Source: Sarcophilus harrisii
Lineage: Eukaryota > Chordata > Mammalia > Dasyuromorphia > Dasyuridae
NCBI RefSeq assembly: GCF_902635505.1
Contig: NC_045428.1
Span: 227,246,107-227,310,106 of the forward strand
Reading direction: 5' to 3'
DNA: 64,000 bases
Positions 10,205-21,703 of the stretch are shown piece by piece (position 1 is the stretch's first letter; the number at the start of each line of letters is the position of its first letter). The position numbers and the translations under genes were made by a program. The notes under the pieces were generated by a model, which ran no database searches, had not been told where the DNA came from, and saw nothing but the letters and a program-made list of their open reading frames with translations.

Positions 10205-11620
10205 TCTTAACCAAGAGGAAGCAGCCAAATTGTAAGTATTTATTAAGCAATTACTATGTGCTTAGTGCTGGGGATAGACAAAAAAGGCAAGAATAAGAAT
10301 TATTCTTGAAGAGCTCATAGTTTAATGGAGGAGACAGCATCTAAAGGATTATGTACAAAACAATAGATATATTGGCTAAATTAGAAATAATCAGTAGAAG
10401 AAAGGAAATGAACATTAAGGAAAGCGGAAAAAGACTTCTTGTAGAAGTTGAGAGTTTTGCTAGGGCTTGATTGAAGCTAGGGAAATTGTGAGACAAAGAG
10501 AGGGGGAAGGAGTTCTTGACATGGGAGATATGGAATGTCTTATTTGAGGAACAGCAAGCAGGATAGTACCATGGGATCACAGAGTATGTGGAAGGGGAAG
10601 AAGGGATAAGAAGATGGGAAAGGTAAGAGCAGGGTAGCTTTTGCAGGGCTTTCAAAATCAGGGAATTTTATATTTGAACCTAATGAAATCCTGAGTAAGT
10701 AGATAGGGTGGGCAGAGAAAGCCTGAAGGACTGATAAGATAATAATACGCTTTGAGTCAAGCAGGGAAGGATAGTGGTGGGGATCGGTTCAGCCTTACAG
10801 TCCTACTCCTGTGGAGGTCTTGGGAAACCATCCCTTACTATATCCAATCAGAAACCAAGTTATGGAGTCAAATTCCCAAGGTCAAATTCCCACTATATAT
10901 CTGCCCATATGGCCTATGCCATCTTTGCTGAATCCCTTTTGGGGTTAGCCCTCCACAGCATTCTACTTCATAGTGTCTTTCTCCTTGTATAGCTAATTAT
11001 TTTAGGGTGCTAAATTCCTCTATGGATTTAGCACCCACCCACCTCATAACATATTTTCTTTTTCTTGATTAATTGTGAGTTCCATTAAGGGTCTTGTCTT
11101 TTTCCTTATTAATTGTTAAATTCCCTTCCCTTGCTAAATCGATGCTCTCCTGTATCTATTTCATATTTATCACTCTAGGTGTCAATTTTACCTCTTCATT
11201 TTGTCTGTAACCTCTTCTTGTAAATAAAGGTACCTTTTTCTGGCAAAAAGAAAGGTCATTGTGAATTCTTCACATATGCTTTGGCCCTTGGGCCTGGTAT
11301 TTTGAATTAGGAATTGCTACTCTAGCCTCTGCATTTGGTGGAGGGGGCAGGAGTCACTTGAGATCACTGAGTAAGGGAGATCTGCGCTTTAGGAAGATCA
11401 TTTTGACAGCTGAGTGAACATCGAACTAGAACTTCAGTAGTCCAAGTAGTGTCAGTGTCAGAAGAAAGGACAAGTACATGAGGGGAAGAATTGACAGGAT
11501 GTGGAAACAGATTGGATGTGGAGGGGAGGATGAGACTGAGGAGCTGAGGGAAGTATTTAGGTAGTGAGCCTGAGTGACTGGGAGCATGGGATGTCTACTG
11601 GAAAAAATAGGAAAGTTAGG
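10205..11620 (-). repeat. LINE-2 (L2) ORF2 3' portion, minus strand, interrupted
   Basis: The complement encodes L2 reverse-transcriptase C-terminal sequence. In plus-strand reading: GTATTTATTAAGCAATTACT, GAAGAGCTCATAGTTTAATGG, then after an interruption (about 10700-11345) GCGCTTTAGGAAGATCATTTT, GATTGGATGTGGAGGGGA and GAGCCTGAGTGACTGGGAGC. It is broken by an inserted segment and by a SINE at its right end. Confidence 0.8.
10700..11345 (+). mobile_element. Probable solo LTR fossil within the L2
   Basis: An unrelated block splits the L2. It carries a TATA-like CACTATATATC, a pyrimidine-rich stretch, and TGTAAATAAAGGTACC with AATAAA at 11223-11228 followed by about 100 bp, the usual U3-R-U5 order. 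Its exact ends and target duplication are not resolved, so the boundaries are approximate. Confidence 0.45.
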
Positions 11621-11740
11621 GGCAATTAGGTGGTGCAGGGGATAGAGCACCGGACCCAAGTTCAAATCTGGCCTCAGACACTTAACACTTCCTAGCTGTA
11701 TGACTCTTAACAAGGGCAAGTCATTTAACCCAACTGTCTC

Positions 11741-11796
<56 letters not shown>
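11621..11796 (+). repeat. Young tRNA-derived SINE with 53-nt pure poly(A) tail
   Basis: It starts GGCAATTAGGTGGTGCAGGG and continues GATAGAGCACCGGAC, AAGTTCAAATCTGGCCTCAG, AAGTCATTTAACCCAACTGT. Then 11744-11796 is uninterrupted A. Flanking 11-mers GGAAAGTTAGG (11610-11620) and GGAACATTAGG (11797-11807) match at 9 of 11 and are the likely target duplication. It is inserted in L2. Confidence 0.9.
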
Positions 11797-11798
<2 letters not shown>

Positions 11799-11819
11799 AA
11801 CATTAGGGAGAGGGACTTG

Positions 11820-12545
11820 TTCTGTTAACAAGCATTTACAATTTGTGAAGTGATGGAAATAAAATGAAAAGCAAAAGCAGCTTCTGTCTCCAGGGAACGT
11901 TGAAAATTTACTTAAGGGAAAGAAAATAGTAAATACTAGGTTTAGATAGGAGATGGAAAGCCACCTCTAAGGGGAAAGCACTAATAGCTAAGGGCTGTAT
12001 TACATAAGATAGTATTTGAATTATGGCTTGAAGGAAGCAGGAAAACTTAAGAGGCAGAGATGAGGAAGGAAAGCAAATGGATAAACCAGTGCAAATGCAC
12101 AAAGCTGAAGGATAAACAGCAAGTTTACCAATGTAGTTGGATGCATGGAGGGAAGTAGATATTATGAAGGCTAGAAAGGTAGCAAGAACTTTATAAATAC
12201 AAGAATTTCTATTTGTTCTTAGGGAGCCACTGAAATTTATTGAGTAGGGAGTTAACATGGGCCAACCTGCACTTTAGGAAAAATCCCTTTGTTAGCTAAA
12301 TGCAGGATGGTTGAGAGATGATCTTGGAACAAGAAAGGTGATGACTTATACTAGGGTATTGATTGTGTGATTTGAAAGACGAGAATACACGAAATGTGGT
12401 GAAGGTAAAAAGGACAAAATTTGACAATTGATTCAAGAAGAGGGTGATTACCAGTGGCAAAGGTCGTGGAGTAGCTGAGAAAGACAATTGAAAAACAGTG
12501 TTTAAATTTGGTAAAGAAGAGATCATTTGTAACTTTGAAGGAGTT
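11820..12545 (-). repeat. L2 ORF2 3' portion, minus strand, second copy or continuation
   Basis: The minus frame 12258-11908 begins LTPYSINFSGSL, a diverged form of the L2 ...CSINFSGSL segment. Plus-strand reading shows GGGAGCCACTGAAATTTATT, GAGTAGGGAGTTAACATGG and CTGCACTTTAGGAAAAATCCC. Because the same L2 segment also occurs at about 11350-11400, this is a second insertion, not a continuation. Confidence 0.78.
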
Positions 12546-13040
12546 TTGGCTAAATGTTGGAAGTCAGACTATTTGAAGAGAGTGGATGGAGGCTTTGTAA
12601 TGTAGATGGCTTCTGAAAAGAGTTTATGGCTAATGGGGGTAACAGACATCCTTCTTTTACCTCTGATCTTATTGGGAGTGTGTCCAGCTTCTCTCCATTA
12701 TAAATAATGCTCATGGTTGGTTTTAGACAGATTCTGCTTATTATTGCTCAATTTATGGCTAATGGGGACAGCAGGATTAAGTGAAAGATTTTCAGGGCTT
12801 GGAGGGGCACAGGCAGGGAATGTACACAGAAAGGAAGGAAGGATGGGTGAGACTGAAAACAAGAAAGATATTGGAGGCAATTGTTGTTAAAAATGATGGG
12901 AGGGGATAAGATCAAGGGTGCAAGTACAAGAGTTAACTTTAGGAAGATTATCTCTTCATCTGGGATAGTAGAGAGAGAGGAGATGGAGGGGGGAGATGTG
13001 ATGTGAGGGAAGAAGGGGGAATTCTTGGTAAATGGGTTCT
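12546..13040. repeat. Purine-rich sequence, possibly further LINE remnant
   Basis: GGGGATAAGATCAAGGGTGC resembles a block that recurs near 14170 (GGGGATAGGACCAAGGACAG followed by GTTGGCCTTGGCAAGGAAAA). This may be part of the same old LINE family, but I cannot assign it firmly. Confidence 0.35.
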
Positions 13041-13055
13041 ATCTTTTTTTCTTTT

Positions 13056-13670
13056 TTGCTGGAGTCAGGAAAACCTGAATTCAAATCGGACTTCAGACAC
13101 TAGCTATGTGAACTTAGAGAGAAGACACTGCCTCAGTTTCTTTATTTGTAAAAGGAACTGGAGAAGAAAACAGACAATCATTGCAGTATTTTTGCTAAGA
13201 AAACCCCACAGGGGGTCACAATGAAAACAGGACATATCTAAAATGTGAAGATCGCGTATTTTAAAATCAGCAAGAGTTCGGAGTTCAGGTTAGGGGAAAA
13301 TCGTCAGTCTTTATTCTCAGTGAAGAAGGATCGGAGGCGGAAGAGAATCGGCGATAGCAATGTGTGCAGCTGAGTCAAGAAGCTAGCTAGATCACCAGCC
13401 ACACGACCAGCAGCCAGGAGAATTGAACCCAGGCCCAATCTCTCCCAGCTTCTCTTCCTGTTCCTGTCTCTGCCTCCACCCACCAAAATCGTCATTTCCT
13501 GTACAACACATCAGGACTTGCACAGAGAGTGGGCAGGGACCATTCTTTATCCAATCATGTATATTAATAGAGTATAGTCCAATTACTATTTAGCCTCACG
13601 TACTTGGGACCTCAGTGCATCAACTCAAACTTCAGCCTATTACACTAAAATAACTGAGTAACAATAAAAG
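13056..13670 (+). repeat. Marsupial tRNA-derived SINE, interrupted by a solo LTR
   Basis: Body at 13056-13243: GAGTCAGGAAAACCTGAATTC, CTGCCTCAGTTTCTTTATTTG, GCTAAGAAAACCCCACAGGG, GGTCACAATGAAAACAGGAC. The tail resumes after the LTR with TAACTGAGTAACAATAAAAG, the expected ending (ACTGA.CAACAATAA). The two parts join across the duplicated CTAAAA. Confidence 0.85.
13244..13644 (-). mobile_element. Solo LTR (endogenous retrovirus fossil) with perfect 6-bp target duplication
   Basis: 401 bp, TG...CA, flanked by CTAAAA on both sides (13238-13243 and 13645-13650). On the minus strand AATAAAGACTGACGATTTTC lies near the 3' end, so the LTR is minus-oriented. Several CpGs are retained (GATCGCG, ATCGGAGGCGG, ATCGGCG), unlike neighbouring DNA. 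A 6-bp duplication suits a class II (beta-like) family. No internal region, so it is a recombined solo LTR; the intact duplication suggests a modest age. Confidence 0.85.
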
Positions 13671-13842
13671 ATCGGTGATAGAACAAGGGGAGGAAGGGAA
13701 ATTGAATTGTAAGATCCCCACTGCCACAGGTGTTATCTTAGCCAGTCTCATCACTGTAGGCCGTATTTGAGACCATTCTTCCTATAGATGCTGTCTTTTG
13801 GGGAGTTTATTGAGGGAATGATTTGTACCACCTGTACTTATT

Positions 13843-13955
13843 ATACCTGGTGGCTGCTAGGTGAGGCCATAGTGCCCAGTGTTGGGCCTGGAATTGGAAA
13901 GACTCTTCTTCCAAAATTCAAATCTGACCTCAGACAGTTAGTAGCTGCGCCAGAT
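13843..13955 (+). repeat. tRNA-derived SINE 5' fragment
   Basis: TGGCTGCTAGGTGAGGCCAT, AGTGTTGGGCCTGGA, AAAATTCAAATCTGACCTCAG match the SINE head. The 3' part is missing or diverged. Confidence 0.7.
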
Positions 13956-14390
13956 CACAAAGGGCTGAGGAGTGAATTCTAGAGAATGGAAGCATACAGA
14001 CTGCTTTTTCTTGGAGCAGGGCAAACAGGAGAGCTAAAGGATCATTGAGGGGACAGTATGATTGGGTACAAATGTTTTAAGGCTAGGGGACACTTGGCTC
14101 TAATTGCAGGGCAGTAAGGAAACCAACTAGTAGATCAAGAAATTAAAGATGAGAGAAAAAGTGAGGGTGTGATTGAGGGGATAGGACCAAGGACAGCCAT
14201 AGAGAGGTTGGCCTTGGCAAGGAAAAGGATCACTTCATTATCAGAGATTGGGGAAAAGAAGTGGCAGATGATGTCATGGAATTTTCAGATAAAAAAAAGG
14301 GTAGAAGGCTGATTGCCACGTTAGATAAATCTGAGTCAGACCAAATTAACTGAATTCTGTCCAGAGTTCATGGTGAATGGTTTCAAATAA
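13956..14390. other. Intergenic sequence with weak LINE-like block
   Basis: It includes GAGAGGTTGGCCTTGGCAAG near 14202, similar to a block near 12900. No gene. Confidence 0.35.
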
Positions 14391-14394
14391 TTCA

Positions 14395-14485
14395 ATCTCT
14401 GAGCCTTAATGTCTCCTTCTGAAAGGATTTGCATCAACTAGCCTCTACTTAAGGTCCCTTCAAGCTTGAAATCTATGGTGGCATA
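14395..14485 (+). repeat. MIR/THER1 SINE tail
   Basis: CTCTGAGCCTTAATGTCTCC through AAGGTCCCTTCAAGCTTGAAATCTATGG matches the 3' end of the family. Confidence 0.65.
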
Positions 14486-16319
14486 ACCTCAAAATTTCCT
14501 TAAAATACCCAATTTGCAAATAACTTAGTTAAGCTGTACAAAAGGACAGATGCTGAAGATGTTGTTCAAATTATATTTTTTTCTAAGCAGAATTAATCAT
14601 TTCTGCTTTTCCAGTTAGAAAAGGCAATGGAGGTTGAATATGTCAGAATAAGAGAGATGACTTATGATTTATAGCTGTCCATTAGGTTATAGTTCTCTGC
14701 CCCCCAAAACTTCCTGAATAGCAGAGACCTTACCCTAAAAGGGTAGGTCCTCTTCATTGAAGATGTTTATTCTGTTAACTTGAGTAAGGATCTTTTAGAA
14801 ATATTTTCTTAGGGGCTATTTCACTTAAAAGTAATGCAAAAAAAAAAAAAAAAGTAATGCAAAAGAGTTTCTGAAAATGTATGCCTCATTTCACTTCTAT
14901 GGTCCTACTTCTTTGCTGAGAGGCTGACAGCTTTACCATCAGTCTCCTAAAGAACCAACTGGACAATGAAATCTTTAAGTGTTGTCCTTTATATTATTCT
15001 GGTTCTGCTTTAAATTCTATTTATGTCCTTTCATGTAAGTCTTCGAATGGAATCTTTTAAAGAAGGGTCAAATTGTTAAGAGTTTTCTGTTTGGACAGTT
15101 TGGGCAATCTAAATCATCTTTAAACTTAAGTCCTTTACAATTCTGAAGGACTTATGATGAAAAATGCTAGCAATAAGAGATTGTGTCTGAATACAGATTG
15201 AAGCATACTTTTTAAAAAAATTGAGATTTCTTTGGGGGGGGGGTGTGGGAGGAGTGGAGGAGAATCTGTTTCCTTTCACAATATGACTTCTATGGAAATG
15301 TTTTGTATAACTTCACACGTGCCATCTCAATGGAGAGGGGGAGGAGAAAAAAATCTTCACTTTTCTTTGTTACTCTAATGCAGATTAACTTTTGGATTAT
15401 ATGACAATTAAATAACTATCTAAAAATCCAACATGAACATGCTAAAACTGGCAGAGCTCAAAACTAAATGATCTGGAAGACTTAAATATCTGTTTGGAGT
15501 GCTACTGAGCAATACAATTAAAGTACATGCTGCTATTTGCTTAGAAAAAAAAAGCCCAAATGCCAGAAGAAATTGCATTAATATTGAATGATCAAATCCA
15601 AGGAGCTTAAATAGTTGACATTTTAAAATCTTTTAGCAAAATTATTTCAGATTCTGTCATGATTGCATTAATTTTTTTCCCAAAAGGAAGAGATTTGAAG
15701 ACTTAGCAGGGGTCTCAGGGATTATTATTCATACCTTCTCCTCTTTTGATATATAAGAACACTGAGTTTAACAGTTGAATGGTAGAGCAGAGACCAGAAG
15801 GCAGGTGCTTTTTGAAGTACATCATCCTATCTCTAGTCTAGCAGAATACTCCCACAAAGGGAAATGATGAAAGAGAGTGGAACCCCAGAGAAATGACTTC
15901 TGGCCTGGCTGCCAGAGGTGATTCTATTTCACTGTTATGGTAGAGTGACCAAAGAATCTTTAGTGACAAATCTCTAAGCATCAAATGGCATTTTTAAAAA
16001 TCAGAATCAGTTACAGTTTATATTTAGATAAGCTTTAAGATTTGCAAAGCATTTTACATACAATATTTCAATTGATCTTTTATCTACTCATTTTTAGTTC
16101 TTTACATTAAAAATGATGTTTTTTCAAAAGGCGTCTAAAAGGTGTCTAGGTGTTTTTAAACTTTGGTAGAAAGTAGGGAGCAGATGGAAAAAACTGGTTA
16201 GTTTGAGGATTAAAAAGAGACATTTGCAAACCACAAAGTCTGATAAACAACAGCATTCCATATTCAGGTATTTTTTTTTTTTTTTTTAAAGAAACAGATG
16301 AGACATACTTGAGACAGAA
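14486..16319. other. Intergenic region just downstream of AFF2
   Basis: Largely unique AT-rich sequence with short homopolymers (A15 near 14840, G run near 15234). Weak MIR remnants lie near 15730-15800 and 16020-16090 (TTTAAGATTTGCAAAGCATT). No gene recognised. Confidence 0.5.
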
Positions 16320-16336
16320 AGATGTTGATTTTATGG

Positions 16337-16342
16337 TTTATT
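16337..16342 (-). promoter_or_regulatory. AFF2: Probable distal poly(A) signal of AFF2 (AATAAA)
   Basis: A canonical AATAAA reads on the minus strand. It is followed downstream by T/GT-rich sequence (TCTGTCTC, TATGTCTC, CTGTTTCTTT), as expected for a cleavage-stimulation element. Cleavage would fall near 16315-16325. It coincides with the point where dense repeats resume, which supports it as the transcript end. Confidence 0.6.
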
Positions 16343-19319
16343 GTCACATTAAAAAAGTAATCTTACTGATGAATTAATATTTACTTTTTAATATAAAAGT
16401 GCTTATTCTTACAAATCCTTAAGGCTCATTCTGTTACATTACAGTAAGATGTTTTACCATTCCAGAAACTGTGCTACATGGGTTTCGTATGAATTATAGA
16501 AACAGCAAAATCTCCAAACAGTAAAACAAGTTGTCCATGGTTCCATTATCTTTGTACATGTGAACTTTTAAAAATCAGACAAAATACACAAAAACCAGAA
16601 ACAAATCATTAATAATAGATAGGCTTCCCACCCCTTCTAAACCTTCTGCCATTGGAACATATACACTTTGCTTTGGGGGTTTTGTTTGTTTGGAACAGGA
16701 CAAAAACAGGTGTGAACAGACATCAAATTTATTTTCTGCCCTTTTATAGAAGGAAGAGAGGAAGAAGAAAAAAAAGGGGGGGATTTCATACGCTTAATTA
16801 GGCAGATATGAACAACCACCAAATTCAAGACCTATAGGCCCTTGCATTCCAAACTTCTAGGAAGTAGTCCAGGGAGTAAGAACAAGTCACAAAATGGTTG
16901 GACTTGTTTACTGTGTATCCATTTTCATTTCCTTTAGAATGAAGAGTTTGTGAGTTCTAGAAGGAAACAAAAATGTGAACCTCACCAAAGTCACTGGTCG
17001 CATTCATGGCATTAAGTAATCACTCTGCTCATATTACTAAAATACATAGATAAAAGCATATGATTTTGACCATCGTTAGCAATATAACTTCCCATTTTTG
17101 ATGCATAGTGAAACCATCACACTTATTTCAATTAAAATAGCCATTGTGTATCAACATAAATCCTGGGCTTTCTCTGTTAGAGGGGCATCGACAAATGTCC
17201 CCTAAATGAATCTCATGTAAGAAAAATAAAATTAAGTTATCAATATAGAATGAACAGACAAAATGAAAATGGTAACTGACCTAATAAATACAGCACTTCA
17301 AATCATTCATCAGTGCTACAATGATAATATGTACATTTTTACAGCATAAATTACTGTACAGAATAGTCCCATTTAAAAAAAATTGTTCAATTCTACAATC
17401 ACTATGACCAATTCCTGTAAGCAAGGGGCAGGTGAAGGGTCTATAATTTGGTATTGTAGAGACTTAAGTCTGTGTCATTGGAAAAATCTAGTTGAAAATG
17501 AGTTGGGCTCCTGAGTTGCCAGTGGCTTCCAGAAAGCCAAGAATGTGAAATGATGTATAATGGTCAAGACTTGAATGGAATTTGATGAAACTCACAAGGC
17601 CAGAACAAGGTCCTTGATATCCTTGTTTTATATGACTTACTACTACTGCCGTTTCTATGAATAATTACCAATTATTGGCAGTAAACACAACTATGGAATT
17701 TTAGGTTCCTGCATGAGGTGAGGAAAATTAAAAACAGGATTTCAACAACTTGATTCTATAGATTAACAAATTCAACACCTACCCCTGAAAGTTTCCTGCA
17801 ACTACTCAGAGTTACTATAGGAGAAATATTTAACAACACTCTGGTAGAGGAAAAAAGATGCTGCTAGAAAGTACTAACAGTTACACTTTATTATGATGGG
17901 TTTTAATGCAGCCAGTCCAATTATATTGGAGCCTCTCATTCAAACAGCCACCATCCACACTCCACAGAATTGTGGACAAATCCCAGAAAAGCTCCATTTT
18001 GTCTCTGGATTTACTTAAATTGGGCAGGGTTTTTTGAGTATGACATTCTTTGACCATTTTGATAGCCTCAGCGGAGAGAGCTGACGAAGTTACCCCTAGT
18101 GGCCCAAAGAGAGTAAGTACCAATAACCACAGTTACTGTTTTATATGGCCAGGGTCTTGAGGGACAATTGGCAACCTAACTGATGCAGTATCTAAATGAC
18201 ACTCAATACTGGATGAAAATTTCATTTTGTCATTTACATAATCAATTTCCATGACCCAAAATCCTCAATGATGAGCTGCATGTTCCAGTTTTCATCCAGA
18301 TGTTTGGTACTGTGTAAATATACTAAGCATTTGATGGCCTGAACAAATCTAGTATAATGCATTTTCCCCCTTCACCTTGAATTGACAAATGATGGGTCCA
18401 TAATTAACCTGACCGTCTGAAAGGTCCTCTCTTAGTCTACTGGAAATTCTTTTCATCTTACACCAAGAAGATTTTTCTTCTCCTAAACTTAGGACAGACT
18501 CAGGCCTTATGCTGGCAGATCTAACTCTAACACCAAATCCCTGCAGCACTTTTTGACACATTTTACCCTCAGAAGGAAAAAAAGGTATGAGAGTCCCACA
18601 GTATTAAAGGCTATAGGGAGATAGATCAGAAAAGGTTTACATTACTAAACTAGTGTGAAAATAGCTCCCGTTTTTAGACTAGGCTCAGCAGCAACTACTT
18701 AAACCCTATTGCAAATATCTGAAGCAAGATATTCAGTGATTTATTTTCCTATTCGTAGGGAGGTGGTGGGAAGTAGTAACTTGAGAAAGATTCTTCCTCT
18801 TTTCAACAAGATGATCTCATATTTCACAAGGCCAAACAATGAAAAGTATAGGTCACAGGAGAGTGGAAACTAATTCATCAATCATAAATTACTTAGTAAC
18901 TCTGTTACACTTGGCCAAGAGAGTACATACACTTTTGTTTAATTAGGACTTTGCACAGGGCTAGAAACAGGGTAGCAACAAAGTTAACATCTATCTCCTT
19001 CACATACTGGCCAGAAGGAAAATGTCCCAGTATAGGATCTATATTTTCTTCCTCTCCAATACCAAAGGTAGAGATTATTCTAGATACCCTTCATTTTTTA
19101 GCTTTCTGAATTGAAATTGAGGCTAAGAATCTTTCTTAAAAAAGGTTATCAGTAGGGAATGTTTTTTTTTCATGTTGTGATTCCCACAGGTGTGAATATA
19201 GGAGCTTGCAGATGTACTGAGTATTCTTTATGAGTGCTGCTGCCATAGTAACTGCATTAATACCTCTTGAGCACTTGGTAACTTGGGATCTCAAAATACA
19301 TGAAGAAACCTTTGATTCT

Positions 19320-19440
19320 CAGGCTGTCTCGGTGAGGTAGGTGAATCTCATTTACCAAGAAAGAAACCGAGGCATGGAGAAGCAGCTTTGCTCACAGTCA
19401 CCAACAAGACAGGAGCAGGGATGGGATTAGGGGTCACATT
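19320..19440 (+). repeat. MIR-family SINE remnant
   Basis: A diverged MIR core, with AAGAAACCGAGGCATGGAGA followed by a TCACAGTCACC-like segment. Antisense within the inferred 3' UTR. Old and partial. Confidence 0.6.
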
Positions 19441-20074
19441 CCCTCCCTCTCCTTATGTACTGCAATTTTGCTTCCTCAAATGCCCAATCATGATTTGACT
19501 CTGTCCTACTGAAAAGTGAAAATGCTAAATCTCTGACTTTTACAGTATTGCGTGGGGGGAAAAGACAAGGAATAATGCAGGTCACATATAAGGGCATTTT
19601 GGTCTGAATTGACTACTCTAAAAATCATAAGGGGTTATTAAATAGTATGCAAATTTCTGAAGAGTTAATATTTATATTTTACTACACAAATATGTTTGTG
19701 TAATTGTGAAGACTTTGGTGATGCTACAACAGTTTCTCTGACAAAAATGGGGTGTTTATGCATAGGATTATTGCCATCACAACTTACAAGCCATGCCCTG
19801 GCTTTGAAGTGATTTGTATATTGCGGGGACAATATGACAGAAGGGATATGAAGAGAATTACCATAAAAGCTAAATTATCTTTAGCCACAGTGAATAAGAC
19901 ACAATTAAGAAAGATATTCTCCAGAGGCACATCTCTGGATATAACTATATTCCCCCTGTTTTGTTTAGTTTGCTTAGTTTTGAGTATCCAGGACTCCCCA
20001 CACAATTCCTGGAGAAAACATAAATTTTGCCTTTTGAAAAATTGGGGGAAAAAAAAATCTAGTGATAACCATGT

Positions 20075-20190
20075 AAAGATGGAAAGAACCTTAGAGAACA
20101 TTGTGTCTGACATCCTAATTTTACAAATGAGGAAACCGAGGCACAGAGAAGTTGCGTGTAACTTTTCCAGGGTCACATAGTTGGTAAGGA
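20075..20190 (+). repeat. MIR-family SINE fragment
   Basis: Plus-strand match to the MIR core: ACAAATGAGGAAACCGAGGC, then CACAGAGAAGTTG and a degenerate TCACATAGTTGGTAAG. It lies antisense within the inferred AFF2 3' UTR. Confidence 0.8.
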
Positions 20191-21644
20191 ATAATAAACT
20201 AAAAAACACTTACATTTTATACCAAGGTCTATAAAATTTCCTAAGTTAAGAACCATTTTTAGAAATAAAAACAGTTTTTGCCATATGAAATAAAAAGGCT
20301 ATTATTTAGTTTTTCAGATCTCATCAATACTTACTGACACTTAAACATTTCAGCTGGGCCCAGTGCTCACTAACAATTACTATCTTGCATTCACTTCTCA
20401 GATCAATGCATTTTAAAATTGGCTGTAAGAGGTAAATTGTCAACTTAATACACAGGGATTTAATCCCTTGATTCCCATTAATATGAGTGAGAGCTGTGAT
20501 GCTAAATCCCTCTGCATCCCATCAATAGTGTACACCCCTCCCCCAGTGGACTTAAGGTACCAATTAATTATAAAAAATGAACCATGGTCATATGCAATTA
20601 GTTCAAGAGGGTAGTTTTTGTAATTTCCTTTATGTCAAACAAACAAGTGTAGTCTGTCTGAAAGTAGAGTATTTCAGTTTGGACAAAGGGAAAACGAATC
20701 AGAAGCCTGCCTGATTTCTTTTTCATTAGTCAGAAAAGTTTGTTAAAATTTATAAAAGCTGTTATTTTTTAGAAATGGGCACATGAGAAAATAGAACTGA
20801 CCCCAAATTTGAAATTCAGTTTTATTTGTTTTTGGTTTTCACTTTTCTTTTTATGTTTTGTAAATCTCCACTGGTTCCAAGTTGCAGTTAAAATAGAAGT
20901 GTTGCAAAACAAAAAGTGATTCTTTTGGAAGTTTAGCCTTCACTCAAGTTTAATCCAATGTGGGAAAGTCCACTGTCCAAAGGATACGTTAACTCCAAAG
21001 GATGCTTCCTCATTGGAAGATCTCTAATGCAGGGAATGCAAAATATTCTCTCCCTCCTTTTTTAGAGAATGACCCAATCCTTCATGGTCGGTGCACGAAG
21101 GGACCTGCTGCAGAGATTAACTGAACCAATCTGATCAGTTGAATGTAATCTCTGAAAGTTACCCATTGCTACTTTTTGGCCAAATATTTGTGAATAGCTC
21201 AAAGAAGTATGGCAAGATGAAAAGCAAAAGGGCTTGAAACAACTTCATCGAAATGGACAAAGGTAGAAAGAGAGGTTTCTGAAGGGAGAAAGACTTATGG
21301 TGTAATTTTTTTTTAAAAAGGGGGTTCTTTTTCCCAGGAAGACATAGCATGCCAAGCTACCATTCTAATACCTACAGTTCTTGAATTAAAATTCATATTG
21401 AGGTTTTTTTTTAAAGGCTAGTAAATATTATATAATGGTGCCAGGAATTGAAAAATAGCACACTATTAAGTCAAGTCATTTGCTCCTTCGGCTAGAGATG
21501 AGCCCAGACACCTCATTTCGGCACTAACACAAGATAATTAGCTAAAAAGTACTTCGGGGATAAATCTATGTAAAGACTCAAAAATACGTGTGTTTTTGAG
21601 GCATTTTGTTTCTTTTGGACAGTTCCCTGGTGAATTAGGCATGT

Positions 21645-21645
21645 A

Positions 21646-21700
<55 letters not shown>
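21645..21700. repeat. TG/TA compound microsatellite in the AFF2 3' UTR
   Basis: A short TG run followed by about 22 TA units ending at 21700. In the AFF2 transcript sense it would be an AU-repeat hairpin next to a CA run. It is likely length-polymorphic. Small open frames across it on both strands (Tyr/Ile repeats) are products of the repeat. Confidence 0.95.

Positions 21701-21703
<3 letters not shown>

Noticed and set aside
11908-12526. Minus-strand frames of 76-116 codons
   Set aside because: Residual coding sequence of a decayed L2 reverse transcriptase, not a host gene.
19752-20209. Two overlapping antiparallel frames of about 141 codons
   Set aside because: They lie in the inferred AFF2 3' UTR, overlap a MIR, show no motif, and their mirror-image overlap suggests chance.
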